DNA of 64,000 nucleotides from Paguma larvata (Eukaryota > Chordata > Mammalia > Carnivora > Viverridae), in assembly GCA_030068075.1 (NCBI GenBank), contig CM057836.1, positions 69,911,788 to 69,975,787 of the forward strand, read 5' to 3'. Under the pieces are notes generated by a model. That model was given only the letters and a program-made list of their open reading frames with translations. It was not told where the DNA came from and did not search any database. The position numbers and the translations under genes were made by a program. How positions within the stretch are numbered: the stretch's first letter is position 1; each line of letters starts with the position of its first letter. Of the stretch, positions 49,513 through 62,304 are shown piece by piece.

Positions 49513-49945
49513 CACTAATTAAGTATCAAAAAGAATGAAATCTTGCCATTAGCAACAATGTGGATGGAACTTTAAGGTATTATACTAAGTGAAGTAAGTC
49601 AGTCAGAGAAAGAAATAGGATAGGATTTCACTCATATGTGCAATTTAAGAAACAAAATAGATACACATAGGGGAAGGGGGAAAAAAAACAAGATAAAAAC
49701 AGAAAAGGAGGCAAACCATGAGAGACTCCTAAGGATAGAGAAAACACTGAGGGTTGCTGGAAGGAAGTGGGGTGAGAGGATGGGCTAAATGGATGATGGG
49801 CATTAAGGAGGACACTTGTTGGGATGAGCACTGGATTCTATATATAAGTGATGAATCATAAATTCCCCTCCTAAAACCATTACTACACTGTATATTAAAT
49901 AATTTGGATTTAAATTTTAAAAATAAAATTTAAAAAGATACAAAT
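48740..49945 (+). mobile_element. Carnivore L1, ORF2 C-terminal part and 3' UTR
   Basis: 'gcaagagaaataaaagcaaa', 'gggacctcatcaagataaaa', 'tggtgagatgcggagaaagg', 'tttgcactgctggtgggaat' and 'ttacagcagcactactgaca' are the end of ORF2. 'gccattagcaacaatgtgga' and 'gggatgagcactggattcta' belong to the 3' part. The reading frame is open from 48741 to 49040 but broken by an A-run (48987-49004), so it is a dead 5'-truncated copy. Less decayed than the L1s at 22-28 kb. Confidence 0.92.
49470..49508. repeat. (CA)n microsatellite within L1
   Basis: Pure ACAC run of about 19 units inside the L1, at the usual site for such expansion. Confidence 0.96.
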
Positions 49946-50001
49946 ATTCTCAAGAATATAGATAATAGTAAAATATAGTAATTTGGAGGTGATGAGGTTT
50001 T

Positions 50002-50195
50002 TTTACATTTATTTATTTTGAGAAACAAGATGAGCTTGAGTGGGGGAGAGGTAGAGAGATGGGAAGATAAAGAATTCCAAGCAGGCTCCAAGTATCTGCG
50101 TGGAGCCTGATATGTGGTTCATACTCATGAACCAGGACATCATGACCTGAGCTAAAACTCAAGAGGCAGTTAACCAACTGAGCCACCCAGGCACT
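50002..50195 (-). mobile_element. CAN-SINE, antisense
   Basis: The minus-strand head reads from 'gagccacccaggcac' complement. 'catttatttattttgagaaa' is the reversed tail. Target copies 'ggtgatgag' occur near 49988 and 50197. Confidence 0.9.
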
Positions 50196-50199
50196 TGGT

Positions 50200-50826
50200 G
50201 ATGAGTTTTTAATAATTATTACTTTTAATAAATTTAACTTTAAGGTTGTATATAAAAAGAAAAGAAACTCAACTTGGTGGGAGACATGGACATTGCTGTA
50301 ATAGACACATACCAACTCAGCATTTAATTTCAGCCTCTAACAGTGGGATTTAATCTGATCCTGACATTGAGGAAGGTTTCCAGGGTAGATTAATTTCCTA
50401 AACAAAGTACTTCCCTCTGTATTCCACCATCTCTTGTTTTTGACTCTCCCTTGTACACAGACATTCAATACTTTAAAAAAGGAATTTTTATAGCAAGAAT
50501 ACAAAAACAAAGAAGTAATCCATTCTAAGTTTTTAAATTTCAAAATAGACTTTTAAATCTACTGAAGGAGCCAACCGGCTTAAAATATAAAACTTTCATT
50601 GACAAGTGCTTGAGCTTCCTCAGAAAAAAGGCTTTGAGTTCTGAAAGCCCATACTTAAGTATCAATAGCAAAACCTTGAAGGAATCAGAGTATCAGATTA
50701 TTCCATGACAATTCTTCAAAATAAGGGTAATTAAAAGAACCAGTTTACGTATTTGCTGGTCTCCCAGAGATTAGCTGTGAAAGAAAACGTCAGCAAGGCT
50801 GTGGATATCACAAGACCATGAAAAAC
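50200..50826. other. Unassigned intergenic sequence
   Basis: AT-rich, no repeat or gene recognised. Confidence 0.4.
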
Positions 50827-50888
50827 CTCAGGTAAACGGAGGGCAGGTGGCAGACTGCTCAGGTAAGCGGAGGGCAGGTGGCAGACTG
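50827..50888. repeat. 31-bp tandem duplication
   Basis: Two head-to-tail copies (50827-50857 and 50858-50888) differing at one base (ggtaaacgg versus ggtaagcgg). Each contains CTCAGGTAA(A/G)C, which resembles a splice donor. Confidence 0.95.
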
Positions 50889-52268
50889 CCCTGCCATCGA
50901 TGATATGAGGACATGGTTAGTTCTCCTGATAAGGACCACCTCCCTTGGCCAAGCAAGATGGCATACCTGGACAGAAACCAGAGGTATAGGTGCCATAATC
51001 AGAGATAAGCCAAAACGCTGTCTCAGAAACAGGTGTCTCATGGTTAGATATCAGTCACTTGATGTTCTCCCAAATGCTGTGACAACTTGTAAGCACCCCT
51101 ACCAATTGGATGCAGCCCCAAAAGTGGAGGAAAATATCTGAAGTGACTGATTCTGGAATTAAGAAAATCTTGGAAGTGACTAGGCTAAAGTATTAGCAAG
51201 ATTGTAGCTTTTCCTGCCGTGAGGCCAAACAGATGTTAAGATAGAGGAGGTACAGAAACATAGCAACTTACATTTGTGGCACACCAGAGTTTTGTGGGTT
51301 AAAGATATACTTCCCTCAAGTGACAGTTTTAAGTGGGGGACCTACCTGGTAAGCAGGTATTTGCCAAATGAGCCAAATATTCTAAGAAGGAACCGCTCAT
51401 GTGATGCCAAGGCCCTGAATTAATATAGGATTTGACGAGCTTAAGGAATTAAATATTGTGCCTACAAGATAGTAGAGATATGACAGGACAGGAAGGAGAC
51501 AAGGCTTAGCAGATTACATTTTATCCTCCTAGTAAGCAGTAGGGGCACTAAAGGACTGTAAACAATATTGTATACCATCACATTTAAAGTTTTAACAAGG
51601 TCTTTTATTATTTTCCAAAATATTCTGTGACCGCCAATCCCTGCCGAGCCATATCCTCACACATACTCATCTCACACAAAGACTCTTCTTGTCCACTGGT
51701 CCATGTTCCACCATAGTTTTTTCTTTCCCAGCTGGGAGGCATTTTTTTCCCCATCCATTCTGTATTCCCTTATCCTGGTCTTTACAACATTCCAGTAAGA
51801 TTACTTTTTAAGAGGTTAAAATCAGAGTGCCAGCTGCTATGATGATGTTACAATGATCAGGGACCAGAAAAGGACTTCCCCTTGCCCACTTAATTGTCCC
51901 TATCTTCTCCCAGCCAAGTTCTAGGGAGGTAGTTACAAAGAATAAATGAAGAATCAAAGAGTACCATTTTATTCCTAGCTGTACTAGCACACCTTGCAGT
52001 GCATAGCTCAGAATAAAGGCTAAATAGGACCAAGTTTCAAGATCGAAGTAGAGTTTCCTATTTACTCCCTTCTTCTCAATTTTAAACATTGAAGCAAAAA
52101 TGCTCCGACATGACAATAGGCTGAGTCCATGAAAGAGAAGATGAAGCTATGTTTTTACCTTTCTAGGTGCAAGGATCATACTCCCCCACTTAGATTCTTA
52201 CTCAAAGACCCCAACTCTGACCAATCACCTTAACAGAAGGAGGTTATACTTAAAAGCTCAGGCCCAGA
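50889..52268. other. Unassigned intergenic sequence
   Basis: 1.4 kb without a named repeat. The open frames (for example 50878-51141 on + and 51808-52116 on -) have no recognisable motif. Confidence 0.4.
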
Positions 52269-52404
52269 GGTGCCTGGGTGGCTCAGTCGGTTAAGCACCT
52301 GACCCTTGATTTCAGCTCAGCTCATGACCTCACAGTGAGATCTAGCCCCAAGTCAGGCCCCAAGCCTGCTAAGGATTCTCTATACATCCCTCCCCAACAA
52401 AAGT

Positions 52405-52442
<38 letters not shown>

Positions 52443-52472
52443 TCTCAAAATAAATAAATACACATTAAAAAA
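52269..52472 (+). mobile_element. CAN-SINE with (CA)n expansion
   Basis: 'aggtgcctgggtggctcagt' head. The pyrimidine-rich section is replaced by an ACAC run (52408-52438), then 'aaataaataaatacacatta'. Possible target copies 'aaaagctca' and 'aaaaggctca'. Confidence 0.92.
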
Positions 52473-54170
52473 AGGCTCATACCTGACACAGGAGAGATCC
52501 CCCCAACCTCATTTCTATACTTTAGTTTGTATCTTAATACATGGTATTGACTGCCAATACTACTATCAATCATGAACATGGTTGTCACCCTAGGGGGAAG
52601 AGGCAGAAAATTCTCAGGGAATTTTGGTTTCAAAGACTACTGTGAGAATCAAATAAGAATAGCTCACGGGCACCTCAAAATTGGTTAAAACTCATCTTTA
52701 GTGCATTGCTTTGCCCATGGAAATCTTGGAGAGGACTCAAGGACCAGTCTTGAAGGGATTCGAAGTCAAGCAGGAGGAAAAGTCACCAGGCCACACATGA
52801 TTTTTGGCCAAGAGGGCATCTCAAAAATCACATTCCAATGACGGCAATCTGTTCATCCTTCTTGTAAGACCAGAAATGGAATGATTTTTAAAAAGGTAAT
52901 TTAAGAATAAAAAAAATCTAATAGGTTCTCTATCATGTGCCACCGATTAAGCATGACCAGAGTATTAACTTTATTTCCCAATTTCTCCCCCCAGTACTAA
53001 TTGAAACACTGATTCATAGTCTGTCCTCTACCATTTCATAGTTTAAAAAATACACTTTTTTCCTAGAGGTTTGTTATATAGTTAAGATTTTTTTTTTTTT
53101 AATGAAGACTACTGATGCAATAATTTAAAGGCCAGCTCAAGAACCATCGATCAGAGTAAGAGAGAGACTGATGTGGCCACAGGAATGAAGGGCTCCCTTC
53201 TTTTCAGACAGTCATGCTGAGAGACATTCCCTGTCACTGCCAGATGCCATCTTTCCCTGTGTCTCCTAGAGGGAACCTTGAAATGATTATCTGAACATGA
53301 GGACAAATAATCCCCCTCTTATTTTCCTGGAAATGATACAAAATTATCAAAAACTGGCAAGTACTAAGTGAAACAAAAAGACAAAGTCTGTTTTCAGGAA
53401 AACTGAGAGACAGTTAAAAACCTCAGATCCCTACCCTCACCCCATCCCTTCAAAAATATCCAAGACCTTCAAACAACGGTTGTGACTGAGAAGGAGCCAT
53501 GTAGGAAAGAGCAGAAAAGGTTCTGAAGAGAAAGACTCAGCTACAACTTCCAAAATGTGTCCCTTCAAGGTGAGGGATACATAGTGAGGGGCACACTGTG
53601 ATGTAAATATTAGTAGTAACTAACTAGTAGTAGTAGGAAATGTTAGTAATAGGAAGGATAGGGATACATTAACTGAGGGTGCACCTATGAGACTCCTGAA
53701 ACAGAATGCTGTGATAAAGAAACCCATGTCATGTTTTCAGTCTGTATCTAGGGCACCAGAGGAGAACAGTCATGCATTAAAAAGAATGCATAATAATAAA
53801 GCTTTTATTGTCTGTCTTCATAGGATGAAGAGAAGTCCAAATGAGCTCACAACAAAATCTTGGATCATAAAAGTCAACTAAATAGCTTTGGCTCCTCTCT
53901 TACACAGTTAATTGGTCCAGAATAATGTCACTTTTAAAGCTGAGTCTTTTAAAAAAGCATAGAACCTACACAAAGATAATGTAGGAGTTTTTTTTTTTTT
54001 AATGAGGAAAGTGTCAATAAAAGTAAACAGCAATGAATACAGAACAGTATTTCCATAGAGAAAATAAACTGACGGAAATTTAAAACACCTAAGAAAGCAG
54101 TTCCTTCAATTAAACATGAGCACAAAGCACAAATTCAAGACCTTGGTGAATAAATGGCACAAGAAAAAGA
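52473..54170. other. Unassigned intergenic sequence
   Basis: No exon or clear repeat. T-run at 53089-53100 and near 53988-54000. A short (TAG)-rich patch at 53611-53660. Confidence 0.4.
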
Positions 54171-57115
54171 TTAATATGGGCTAGAAACATAAAGTAGAAT
54201 AAAAAGTAGCACAAAAATAAAGCTATCACAGAAATAAAGGCAAAATCAGAAACAGAAGAGGAAAAAAAAAAAAGACACCTGTGAACCTGACAAGATCTAA
54301 AGATGAGAAAAGCAGGAATGAAGGGGACATTTAAAAGAACCTGAGAGATAATGGATAGTGAAGTTAGTAAGTTAATTAAAAGATAGCCAGAGTAAGTTTA
54401 ACTAGAATGCCAAGGAAAAAAACTCAATAGAAAAAATAAACATTGAAAGAATGAATACATATATGAACAATGATCCAGACCATACATAAAAATATACCTG
54501 ATTCACTCTCTGCAGCCCATAAAACCAAGTAATAACTCCTCTTAGCATTTATCCCTAAATAACCAGGATTTGATCAGTAACTTCCAGCTTCTTCAACTTT
54601 TGCCCCATTTAGAAATCACTGGAGAAAGCCAAATATGCTCCCCAAGCCCATCACATAGGATACCCGCTTCTAGTTACACCACCAAGTTTCCCCCTGTCTA
54701 AATCTTCCTCTGTTCATGATACTATTCCACTCCTCTGTCCAACTTTGGGTCTCTGTACAACTCAAGTGATGGTTGTGAACTTCCTTGTAGAGCAAGCTCT
54801 GAGTAGTTTTTGTTTGTTCTCTGAATTTATTTCCACAATATGTAAGATGTACTTCAAACAAAGCTTGAGTCTATTTATTGAAAGGGTACATAGTGTCCTA
54901 GAGATAAGGGACTCTTAACAGTCAATACCAAGATCTATCCCAATAAAAATTCCAGACTTCAAAGATCAAGAAGCAACCTTTTCAGCTACACTAAAAGACA
55001 GTCACAAATTCAAAATGAAGAAGAGCCTGGCCTCAAACTTCACAGCGGTGTTCAGCAGTAGGAAAACAAAAGGGTGGGAACACAACACCCCTAAAAGGCT
55101 CGGAAAAAAAAAAAACCCACAAAAGGGAACTCAATTTTTATATCCAAACTGTGATTTAAATAAATTTAAAATAAAATAATCATTTGCATAAGCCCTTCCT
55201 AAGGAATTTAGTAGAAGCTTAACTTCATCTAACCAAGGAATTATTGTAAAAATCATGGAACAAGAGAAGTGGACCATAGACTCCCCTCCTTAAGTGGATT
55301 GTAAGACTAAAACAAACGTAGATATAAGGTACTAGAACACAATGTTTTATGTTGTGACCATGTGGAATCATAACAAACATCAACAGAGGAGAAGAGAGAA
55401 GATGAGAAGTAGGGTAGATGAAATGATTCTGCTGAAAATAAAGGTTACCATTTAAGCTGAAACAAAAAAAATCAAGTCACAAAGAACAAATTATACTTAA
55501 CAGTACAAAGACCAACAGTAAAAAAGAAACATTCAGATTGAATCACAACATGTACTTGCAGGCTATGCTGAACATAGATTCTCAGAAAAGGTTAAAATAG
55601 ACAAATTAGGCAAATGAATACCAAAAAAAAAAAAAAATCACCATCTATTATGCAAAATTGGATTCGGACCAAAAAGATTCAAAGAGGTAAGAAAGAGTAT
55701 TTTTCTAATGCTAAAGGGTGCAACCTCAAAGAAGATAAAATAATGTGACCAACTGTGAGCTCTAGAGAAATCCTCATAAAACAAAATCTCTAAGAGATTC
55801 AAAGAGAAATAGAAAAAAAGCACATCAGTCTTAGGAGACTAAACCCATTCCATAACGAACAAGGGAATGAAAAAGAAGATTATAAAATCTTACTTAACAT
55901 AATAAAGTAAATCTGACTGATTGCATACTTTATATAAATACCCAAATATTTCTACTCACTCAATGTAAGTAACCTCTTCTTATCAAGTTCTTAAGATCCA
56001 TAAAGCTGATTATTTGTTAGGTTGAAAAGAAAATGTTAATGAATTTCCAAAAGTAGTAGAAACAACATCTTCTGATTCCAATGCAACAAAAGAGAAATTA
56101 ATCATAAAAAGCTTTCATAAACAATTCTTGCTTCAAGGTGAAAATCCAAACTATAATAGCAGGCTATATAGAAAAATGATTAAAAAATACTACATATCAG
56201 AACCAACAAGAAAAGCTAACACAGTGTTCAGAGGAATAATCATTGCCTTAAATAATTTTAGTTTAAGAAAAGGACAACAAAAGTATAAACAAATGAAATC
56301 CACTTCAAGACATTATAAAACCAAGTAAACTAAAGATAATGAGAAAGTGAATAAAGAGAAAAAAGAAAGAACAGGAATTAGAAGATAGAAGGCAATAGAG
56401 TGGCACAGAATTGAGAGTTCATTCACATCCAGAAAAAAAAAAAAAAAGGACATCTATAAATCAATAAATAAGAAAAAACCTGATAAAAAAAAATAAAAGA
56501 ATTTGGTTACTTAAAAGAAAAATCCAAATGGCTAATAATTATTTGAGAGGTTACTTAACTTTTTGAGCTCTTGGGGAAACTCACACAACCACTTTGAAAA
56601 ACTCCAAGTATTTTTCAACAATGAAACCAATAGGAAAAAAAAGAAATGAAATACACATACACACCCCAAAAGGAATGTATAAGAATGTTCATATCAGCAG
56701 TTTTCATAATAACCCACATATCCATCAAGAAAGGATGGATAGTTTTTGGTGTGTTCACACAATAGAATATCATGCAACAATCCAAATTAGTGAATTACTG
56801 CTACATGCAAGAATATCTGAATCTCCTATTTGAATCTCAAAGAGACACCAGACACAAAAATACAGATTTGATTTATATGAAGAATATAAACAAGCAAAAC
56901 TAATTTATGGTACTGTAAGTCAGAACAGTGGTTGCTTTGAGGAACTCGGGATGGGAAGATGATTAGGGGCTATGAAATGTATTCCTGGACTACTAGTTAC
57001 ACAGGAGTTAACTTTACTATAACTTAGCTGAGGTACAAGGTTTCAATACATGCATTTGTCAACATGCTTGTTATACTACGATTTTACATTTGTTTTAAAA
57101 AGAGAAATTCAGTCA
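54171..57115 (+). mobile_element. Ancient A-rich LINE (HAL1/L1M-like), fragmented
   Basis: The A-rich + strand has LINE-like phrases: 'aggaataatcattgcctt' (about 56231), 'atgttcatatcagcagtttt', 'catccatcaagaaaggatgg', 'tagaatatcatgcaacaatc' and 'gaacagtggttgctttgagg'. The last part (56590-57115) is a convincing LINE-1-family 3' end. The earlier part is less certain, and 54480-54900 looks like foreign sequence within it. No intact frame. Confidence 0.6.
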
Positions 57116-57129
57116 AAAAAATTTTATCT

Positions 57130-57210
57130 GCTTAATAATGTTTATTTCTATTGTGTTAAGCCCAGTTATGGTGTTTGTTACAGCAGCTGAAACTATCCTA
57201 ATGCAGAACC
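57130..57210 (+). mobile_element. MLT1/MST-type LTR 3' end fragment
   Basis: 'ttctattgtgttaagcccag' followed by 'ttacagcagctgaaactatc' is the terminal block of MaLR LTRs. Confidence 0.65.
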
Positions 57211-57214
57211 TTAA

Positions 57215-57315
57215 AGGTCACCGACATTAATTTTTTAGTTATTTTGGCCTGGAAAATTAAGGCACCTACCCAATTTCACAGGACTAGGAAGTGACCAACT
57301 CTTGTCTGTTACGCT
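57215..57315 (-). repeat. MIR fragment, antisense
   Basis: 'aattaaggcacctacccaat' and 'tcacaggactaggaagtgac' resemble the reversed MIR core. Confidence 0.55.
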
Positions 57316-58115
57316 TTTTCATTATGTCTCACTGCCACAATTTATGCATGCCATGTAACGCTCTCTTCCCACTTGGCTTCCAATAAATAAACTCTAATAT
57401 GAAGTGATACCCACTCATTCAGCAAAGAATTTCACATGATAGTACCTACCCTAAAGTTGCTCCTGAAATTACCTACCTGTCTTCCTGAAAACCTTGGTAA
57501 CTGAGTTTGGCATACAACACATTGTGAATAATAATACTTATCCCAAAATGACAACTTCATTAGCTAATCCCAGGTGCTTAGCTACCCAAAAACCATATGT
57601 ATATGGTGCAACTTTATTCAACCATTAGCATCAAAATGGATGCTGGATTGTGATTAAGTCATATTATGCCCTAGGTCTCTATAAAGTAATATGAAAAGAA
57701 GGCTTAAGATAAACATGTCTAGACAAAAAAGTCAAATATATGAATCAAGAAAATCATATGTTGTAGTCATCCATCAAAAACAAACCACACCATCTTAAGA
57801 ATGCTTGAGAACCTGGTAGCACTTCTGGGTGTTTCTCTCCCAGTAAAAGTCTCAGCCACACCTAGACAGCTGTCTTGGGTTTTTATCATAAGTGAGACAC
57901 CCACTGAAATCAGAGAGTAGCAGGAGAAAACCCCAACCACCCGCCACCTTTCCCAGGTAGGGCCAGTGTTGTGGAATAGGAGAGTCAAGTGCCAGGTACT
58001 CCAGTTAAGAGCTGGTCCCCAATAAGGAAAACTCTGCAGAATGGGTCTGTAGCATAATGATGAAGCCAGAAATCCCAGACTCTGTTCTTCCACCTTGTGT
58101 TTTCTTGTACCTTGC
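57316..58115. other. Unassigned intergenic sequence
   Basis: No exon or repeat recognised; the 108-codon minus-strand frame at 57767-58093 has no family signature. Confidence 0.4.
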
Positions 58116-58523
58116 TGTTATAAAGCTGAATTGCAACCCTCTAAAATTTGTACAGTGAAGCCCTAACCCCCAATGTAACTGTATTTGGAGATAAGCCTTT
58201 TTAGAGAGGTCATTAAAGGTTCCAAAATTTTAAGAGTGATGTCCTCATCTGATAGGAATAGTGTCCTAATAACAAGAGGAAGAGGCACCAGAGATTTCTT
58301 TCTCCCGCCTTGTGCACAGAGGAAAGGCCATGTGAGTACACAGTAAGAAGGTGGCTGTCTGCAAGTCAAGAAGAGACCTCTCACTAGAAATCAAATCAGC
58401 CAGTACTTGATCATGGATCGTGAACACAGTTATGGTCTCCTGAACTAGGAGAAAGTAAATGTCTGTTAACTTACCCAGGCTAACAGCATTTTGTTTTAGC
58501 AGCCTGAGCAAACTAACACACTT
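58116..58523 (+). mobile_element. MLT1/MST-like (MaLR) solo LTR
   Basis: 'gtgaagccctaacccccaat', 'gtaactgtatttggagataa', 'gaggtcattaaaggttccaa', 'gagtacacagtaagaaggtg' and 'gcattttgttttagcagcct' follow the MaLR LTR order from start to end. No internal region is attached. The 139-codon minus-strand frame at 58266-58685 runs through this LTR and is not a gene. Confidence 0.85.
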
Positions 58524-58689
58524 GCCCATCTCGACATATTGTCGCCAGATCACGTCCAGGCAAAATCCTCTTTCAGGGTCATTTGCATTTTCCGAGGGAG
58601 CACTTAGATACCCAGACTTCTTCAGTAACCAAGAAATTTGATCCCTAATAGTGAAATTCCAGACCACCACTGACAGACCCTGCAAGGAA

Positions 58690-58870
58690 TCTTATGTAGG
58701 TAATGGACTGGTAATTTGGGATGGAGACAGGTCCTTAAGTGTCCAGTTATGCAGTGTAGAATTTACTTCAGACAATAAGGAGTCACTGAAAGTTTTTGAG
58801 AAGGAGGTATCATGACCAAAGCTTTACTTCGGGGAGATAACTCTGCCAGCAGGGGAAGGGATTTTTATTA
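58690..58870 (-). repeat. L2 fragment
   Basis: 'aaggagtcactgaaagtttt' followed by 'tgagaaggaggtatcatgac' is the L2 'gccattggagggttttgagc...gacatgatc' block. Confidence 0.65.
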
Positions 58871-58892
58871 TTACTATTAATTTTAGTGACTT

Positions 58893-58990
58893 TTATAATA
58901 GCTAGCATTTATTGAGCACTTACTCTTTGGCAAGCACTCTATATGCATTATCTCTTTTTAAGTGTCAGAAAATTGTGAGAAAGATGTTGA
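58893..58990 (-). repeat. MIR fragment, antisense
   Basis: 'aatagctagcatttattgag', 'cacttactctttggcaagca' and 'ctctatatgcattatctctt' match the reversed MIR 3' end. Confidence 0.8.
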
Positions 58991-59369
58991 AGTGGACCAA
59001 AAAGATTACTGATTGTTTAACAGAAAACTAGGCATACTCTGGGTTATAATGTTTTTAGCTATTCTTACCACTCTGTAAAACGTGTAAAACTGATAACAAA
59101 GCAAATAACCTTGCCAATTGAAATGCAAATGAAATGCAGCCAGTGGAATGCAACTGACTATTAAATTGTGGATAAACTCAGTTTGCGTCTATGTTTAAAT
59201 ACATTTGGGCATTCCTTATTGCCTATATGTGTGATCCTTTGAATTCTCCTTGAAGCCAGTTCTACCGTCTTAACATTTCCCTTGCTAATTAACAAGTTAC
59301 ATAAAATCTTTGACATATATTCATTTTATATTCATATGTCCTAATTTTACCTCTTAGTAACTCTCAGAA
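58991..59369. other. Unassigned intergenic sequence
   Basis: AT-rich; nothing recognised. Confidence 0.4.
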
Positions 59370-59515
59370 TTTTGTGAAATTGGCACTATTATTGTCTCCC
59401 AGCTAATGAATAAGAAAAGCAAAGGCCCCAAGAAGGAAGGTGACCTGCCAAGGTCACCCAGCAACCCTAAAACTAGAATTGGGATGAAGACTTGCCTTTT
59501 GAGACCGCCAGATTG
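59370..59515 (-). repeat. MIR element, antisense
   Basis: 'tattattgtctcccagctaa', 'gtgacctgccaaggtcaccc' and 'agaattgggatgaagacttg' follow the reversed MIR order. Confidence 0.78.
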
Positions 59516-60014
59516 TCACATTCACATCCAACCATTGTAGCTTGTCTCTCAAGACCTCCCTACCTATCATCTCTGCTGAGTGAGAAGTCCCTCTGTTATA
59601 CCATATTGGTCTACTGCCCACATTTCCTTCCACCATTGTCTGAGCCATCTGATCAAATTATCTCTGTAAACCCATAGTGGACGTATAGTAGTAAAAACTG
59701 ATGTTCTGGGACTGGGATTTGGGGAAACTATCTTTTCTGGATAGCCTGTCAGTTCCCACCTTTTGGTAGGTAGGGGTGGCTATGGACTAGGGGGAATGCA
59801 CAGCAGAGGTGACCATTTACTCTAATAGATTAACACTGTCCACTACCATTAAACCAAGACTCTGCTTCTAATAATGGCATTGGAAGCACTAAAGACATTG
59901 TTCATGATGGTGATTCATAATCACTCACTTTGACATACCCCCAGTACTACAGATTTATAAAAGTACTGTCAGCCTTCCATAATGACATCATGATTGCAAT
60001 GACAATTCCTGTGA

Positions 60015-60170
60015 AGTATTTAATACTGTACATTTTAAGCCCTTTCATGTCTATTACTCTGAAATAGCCTTGGGAAATAGGCCAAATTTGTATTAAGAAA
60101 TTAATGTTCATACGGATGAAGGACCTTCCCCAAAATCAGGATTTAGCCAGTAAGATACTGTAGAAATTGG
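60015..60170 (-). repeat. MIR element, antisense
   Basis: 'ctgtacattttaagcccttt', 'gaaatagccttgggaaatag' and 'ggaccttccccaaaatcagg' resemble the reversed MIR. Confidence 0.6.
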
Positions 60171-60199
60171 ATGCTCTTCTTAATTCAGATGAAGTCACT

Positions 60200-60510
60200 C
60201 TTCGCTACCCCAGACTGCCTCTTTTCCATCCCATCTTTCTTTCCCCTCATATACAAATCATCACCCATACACAGTATTCCACTTGTCCTGTCTCAGCAGG
60301 TCAGTACACACAGTCTCTCAGCTGTTCCCTCTACCTTCCACACTCCCACCCTTAACCCTCAATCCTACTGCTCTAGATGAATTCCTCCTCCTCCTTTAAG
60401 GCTTACAAGTCCTTTCTTTCACTATCCTAGACCTAGATAGTTGTCTCCTTCACTTGCTTCCATGGTGCCCTACACTTCCCCCTTAGAGTATTTGTCACAG
60501 TAATAAATGG
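60200..60510 (+). repeat. L2-like pyrimidine-rich fragment
   Basis: 'aattcctcctcctcctttaa', 'ggcttacaagtcctttcttt' and 'tagagtatttgtcacagtaa' match L2 in + orientation. The two overlapping short frames there are not genes. Confidence 0.62.
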
Positions 60511-61014
60511 TAAAGGCAGAGACGTGGCACAGGCAAGATGATCAACCCATAACTACTGAGTATTGAACGATCCCAGATGTTGCCTCAGAACAGGTGCAAC
60601 CTCAGGTTAAACCCAGGTCTTCTCCTTGGAAACTCATTTGTAAGTCAACAGCTGGGCTTGAACATGGCTTTTTAGTGCAACTAAGCCAGCAAGTCTTCTA
60701 AATTCCCAACAAGTCATGTTTTAAGAAGTCACGATGAGCCCCTCAGGACCAGCATTTCCCCACGTTCAAAGATATCCCTAAGAGCAAATTAAGCTCTTCA
60801 GAAAACTTTTTCCCAATTGCAGCCACCTAAGGAGCCACTTAAGCCTTCAGGGAAGTCAGAGGATAAACATTTTGCCCTTGGCTGTGTCACTAGTAAAATG
60901 AGATTCGTCAGACCCCCTGCCTTGGCTGAGAGGGACAATAAACTTGACCTGAACTCACTCTCCTTCCTCTGAGATCTGGCTTCTGACTACCCAAATCACT
61001 CCACCTCTTTCTGG
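60511..61014. other. Unassigned intergenic sequence
   Basis: No exon or repeat recognised. Confidence 0.4.
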
Positions 61015-61183
61015 AAAATATTTATTCAACTCTTCCCAGGTGCTAGATAGGTCCTGGGTCCTCAACACTTGAGGTGTACCAAATCATTTAATCCTTCCAA
61101 CAATCTTATGAGCTAGGCAGATGTGGAAATGGAGGCAAAGAAAGGCTAAAAACCTACTCAGGTCACACACCTATTAAGAAATA
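61015..61183 (-). repeat. MIR, antisense, left part (interrupted by L1)
   Basis: 'aaatcatttaatccttccaa', 'caatcttatgagctaggcag' and 'ggtcacacacctattaagaa' follow the reversed MIR order. The element resumes after the L1 with 'gtagggctgaattgtctgg'. Confidence 0.78.
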
Positions 61184-61562
61184 TTTGCAGCAATGTGGAT
61201 GGAACTAGAAGGTATTATGCTGAGTGAAATAAGTTCATCAGAAAATGACAGATATCTTATGTTTTCACCCATATGTGGAACTTGAGAAACTTAAAAGACC
61301 ACGGGGGAAGGGAAGGGGAAAGAATTACAAATAGAGACGGAGGAAGGCAAACCTTAAGAGACTCTTAAATGCAGAGAACAAACTCAGGGTGGATGGGAGA
61401 AGGAGATGGGAAAATGGGTGATGGGTACTGAGGAGGGAACTTGTTGGGATGAGCACTGGGTGTTTTATGTAAGCAATGAACCACTGGAATCTACCCCGAA
61501 AATCAAGAGTAAACTTGACACATTCTATGTTAGCCAATTTGACAATAAAATTAAAAAAAAAG
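61184..61562 (+). mobile_element. 5'-truncated carnivore L1 3' end inserted in MIR
   Basis: 'gcagcaatgtggatggaact', 'gcaaaccttaagagactctt', 'cagagaacaaactcagggtg' and 'ttgggatgagcactgggtgt' identify the L1 3' UTR, ending in a poly(A) run at 61550-61561. The open frames across it are remnants. Confidence 0.92.
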
Positions 61563-62304
61563 TAGGGCTGAATTGTCTGGTTTTAAGGGCCAATTTAAGA
61601 CCCACCAGTTTATGGCCATGCCCCCCAAAAAGCCTACCTGACCACCCCATCCCAGGTACAAATCCTTTCCCTCCTCTGAAGTCCTCTAGCAATTATTCGC
61701 ACAGTTCATTTGGTAATTAATTCTCCATCTGGTGTTCTTGTATGGAAAACAAGGCCAAAAGATGCTGTCACCTCTCCTGCCCTCAGTCCCAAATGGGGTC
61801 TTCCCGTGCACGGTATTTGATCTTCACAGAGGGAATGTCATGGGCACAAGTCTAAGCAAGATGGGCCAGATAATCAAAAGAAGAGCTGGATCATTACTGG
61901 CTAACATAACACTTGCCACTCAGCACAAGAGGCTGGCTATATCCCTAAGGACCATCTCTGCAGGATCATTCTCCAAGTTAGCTCAGCTCTGAGAAGAGAG
62001 AAATCACTTATGTTTCTCATTGACAACAACAAAACAAAATGAAAACCAAACAAAAAGCACACACCACCCTGTACATACCTTGACCTCCATTACTAGGACA
62101 AGAGTCCTGAAACACCATTAGGAGGCAGTAGAACAAGGTTAAGCTCTGGACTCGAGAGCCTGTTTCTTCATCTACATTTGATACATGCTTCATAATTAGT
62201 GATGTGGAGATTACAAATCTCTATCCTATTAGACCGATTCTTTTACAGAAATCAATAGTCAGAGGAAATCTTTTTGGGCAGAAGCTGTTTAATCATCTTC
62301 ATTA
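61563..62304. other. Intergenic sequence, L2-like start
   Basis: 61590-61720 has L2-like phrasing ('aaagcctacctgaccacccc'). The remainder is unassigned. The 86-codon frame at 61732-61992 has no recognisable motif. Confidence 0.4.

Noticed and set aside
58266..58685. 139-codon minus-strand open frame
   Set aside because: Runs antisense through an MLT1/MST-like LTR; repeat-derived.
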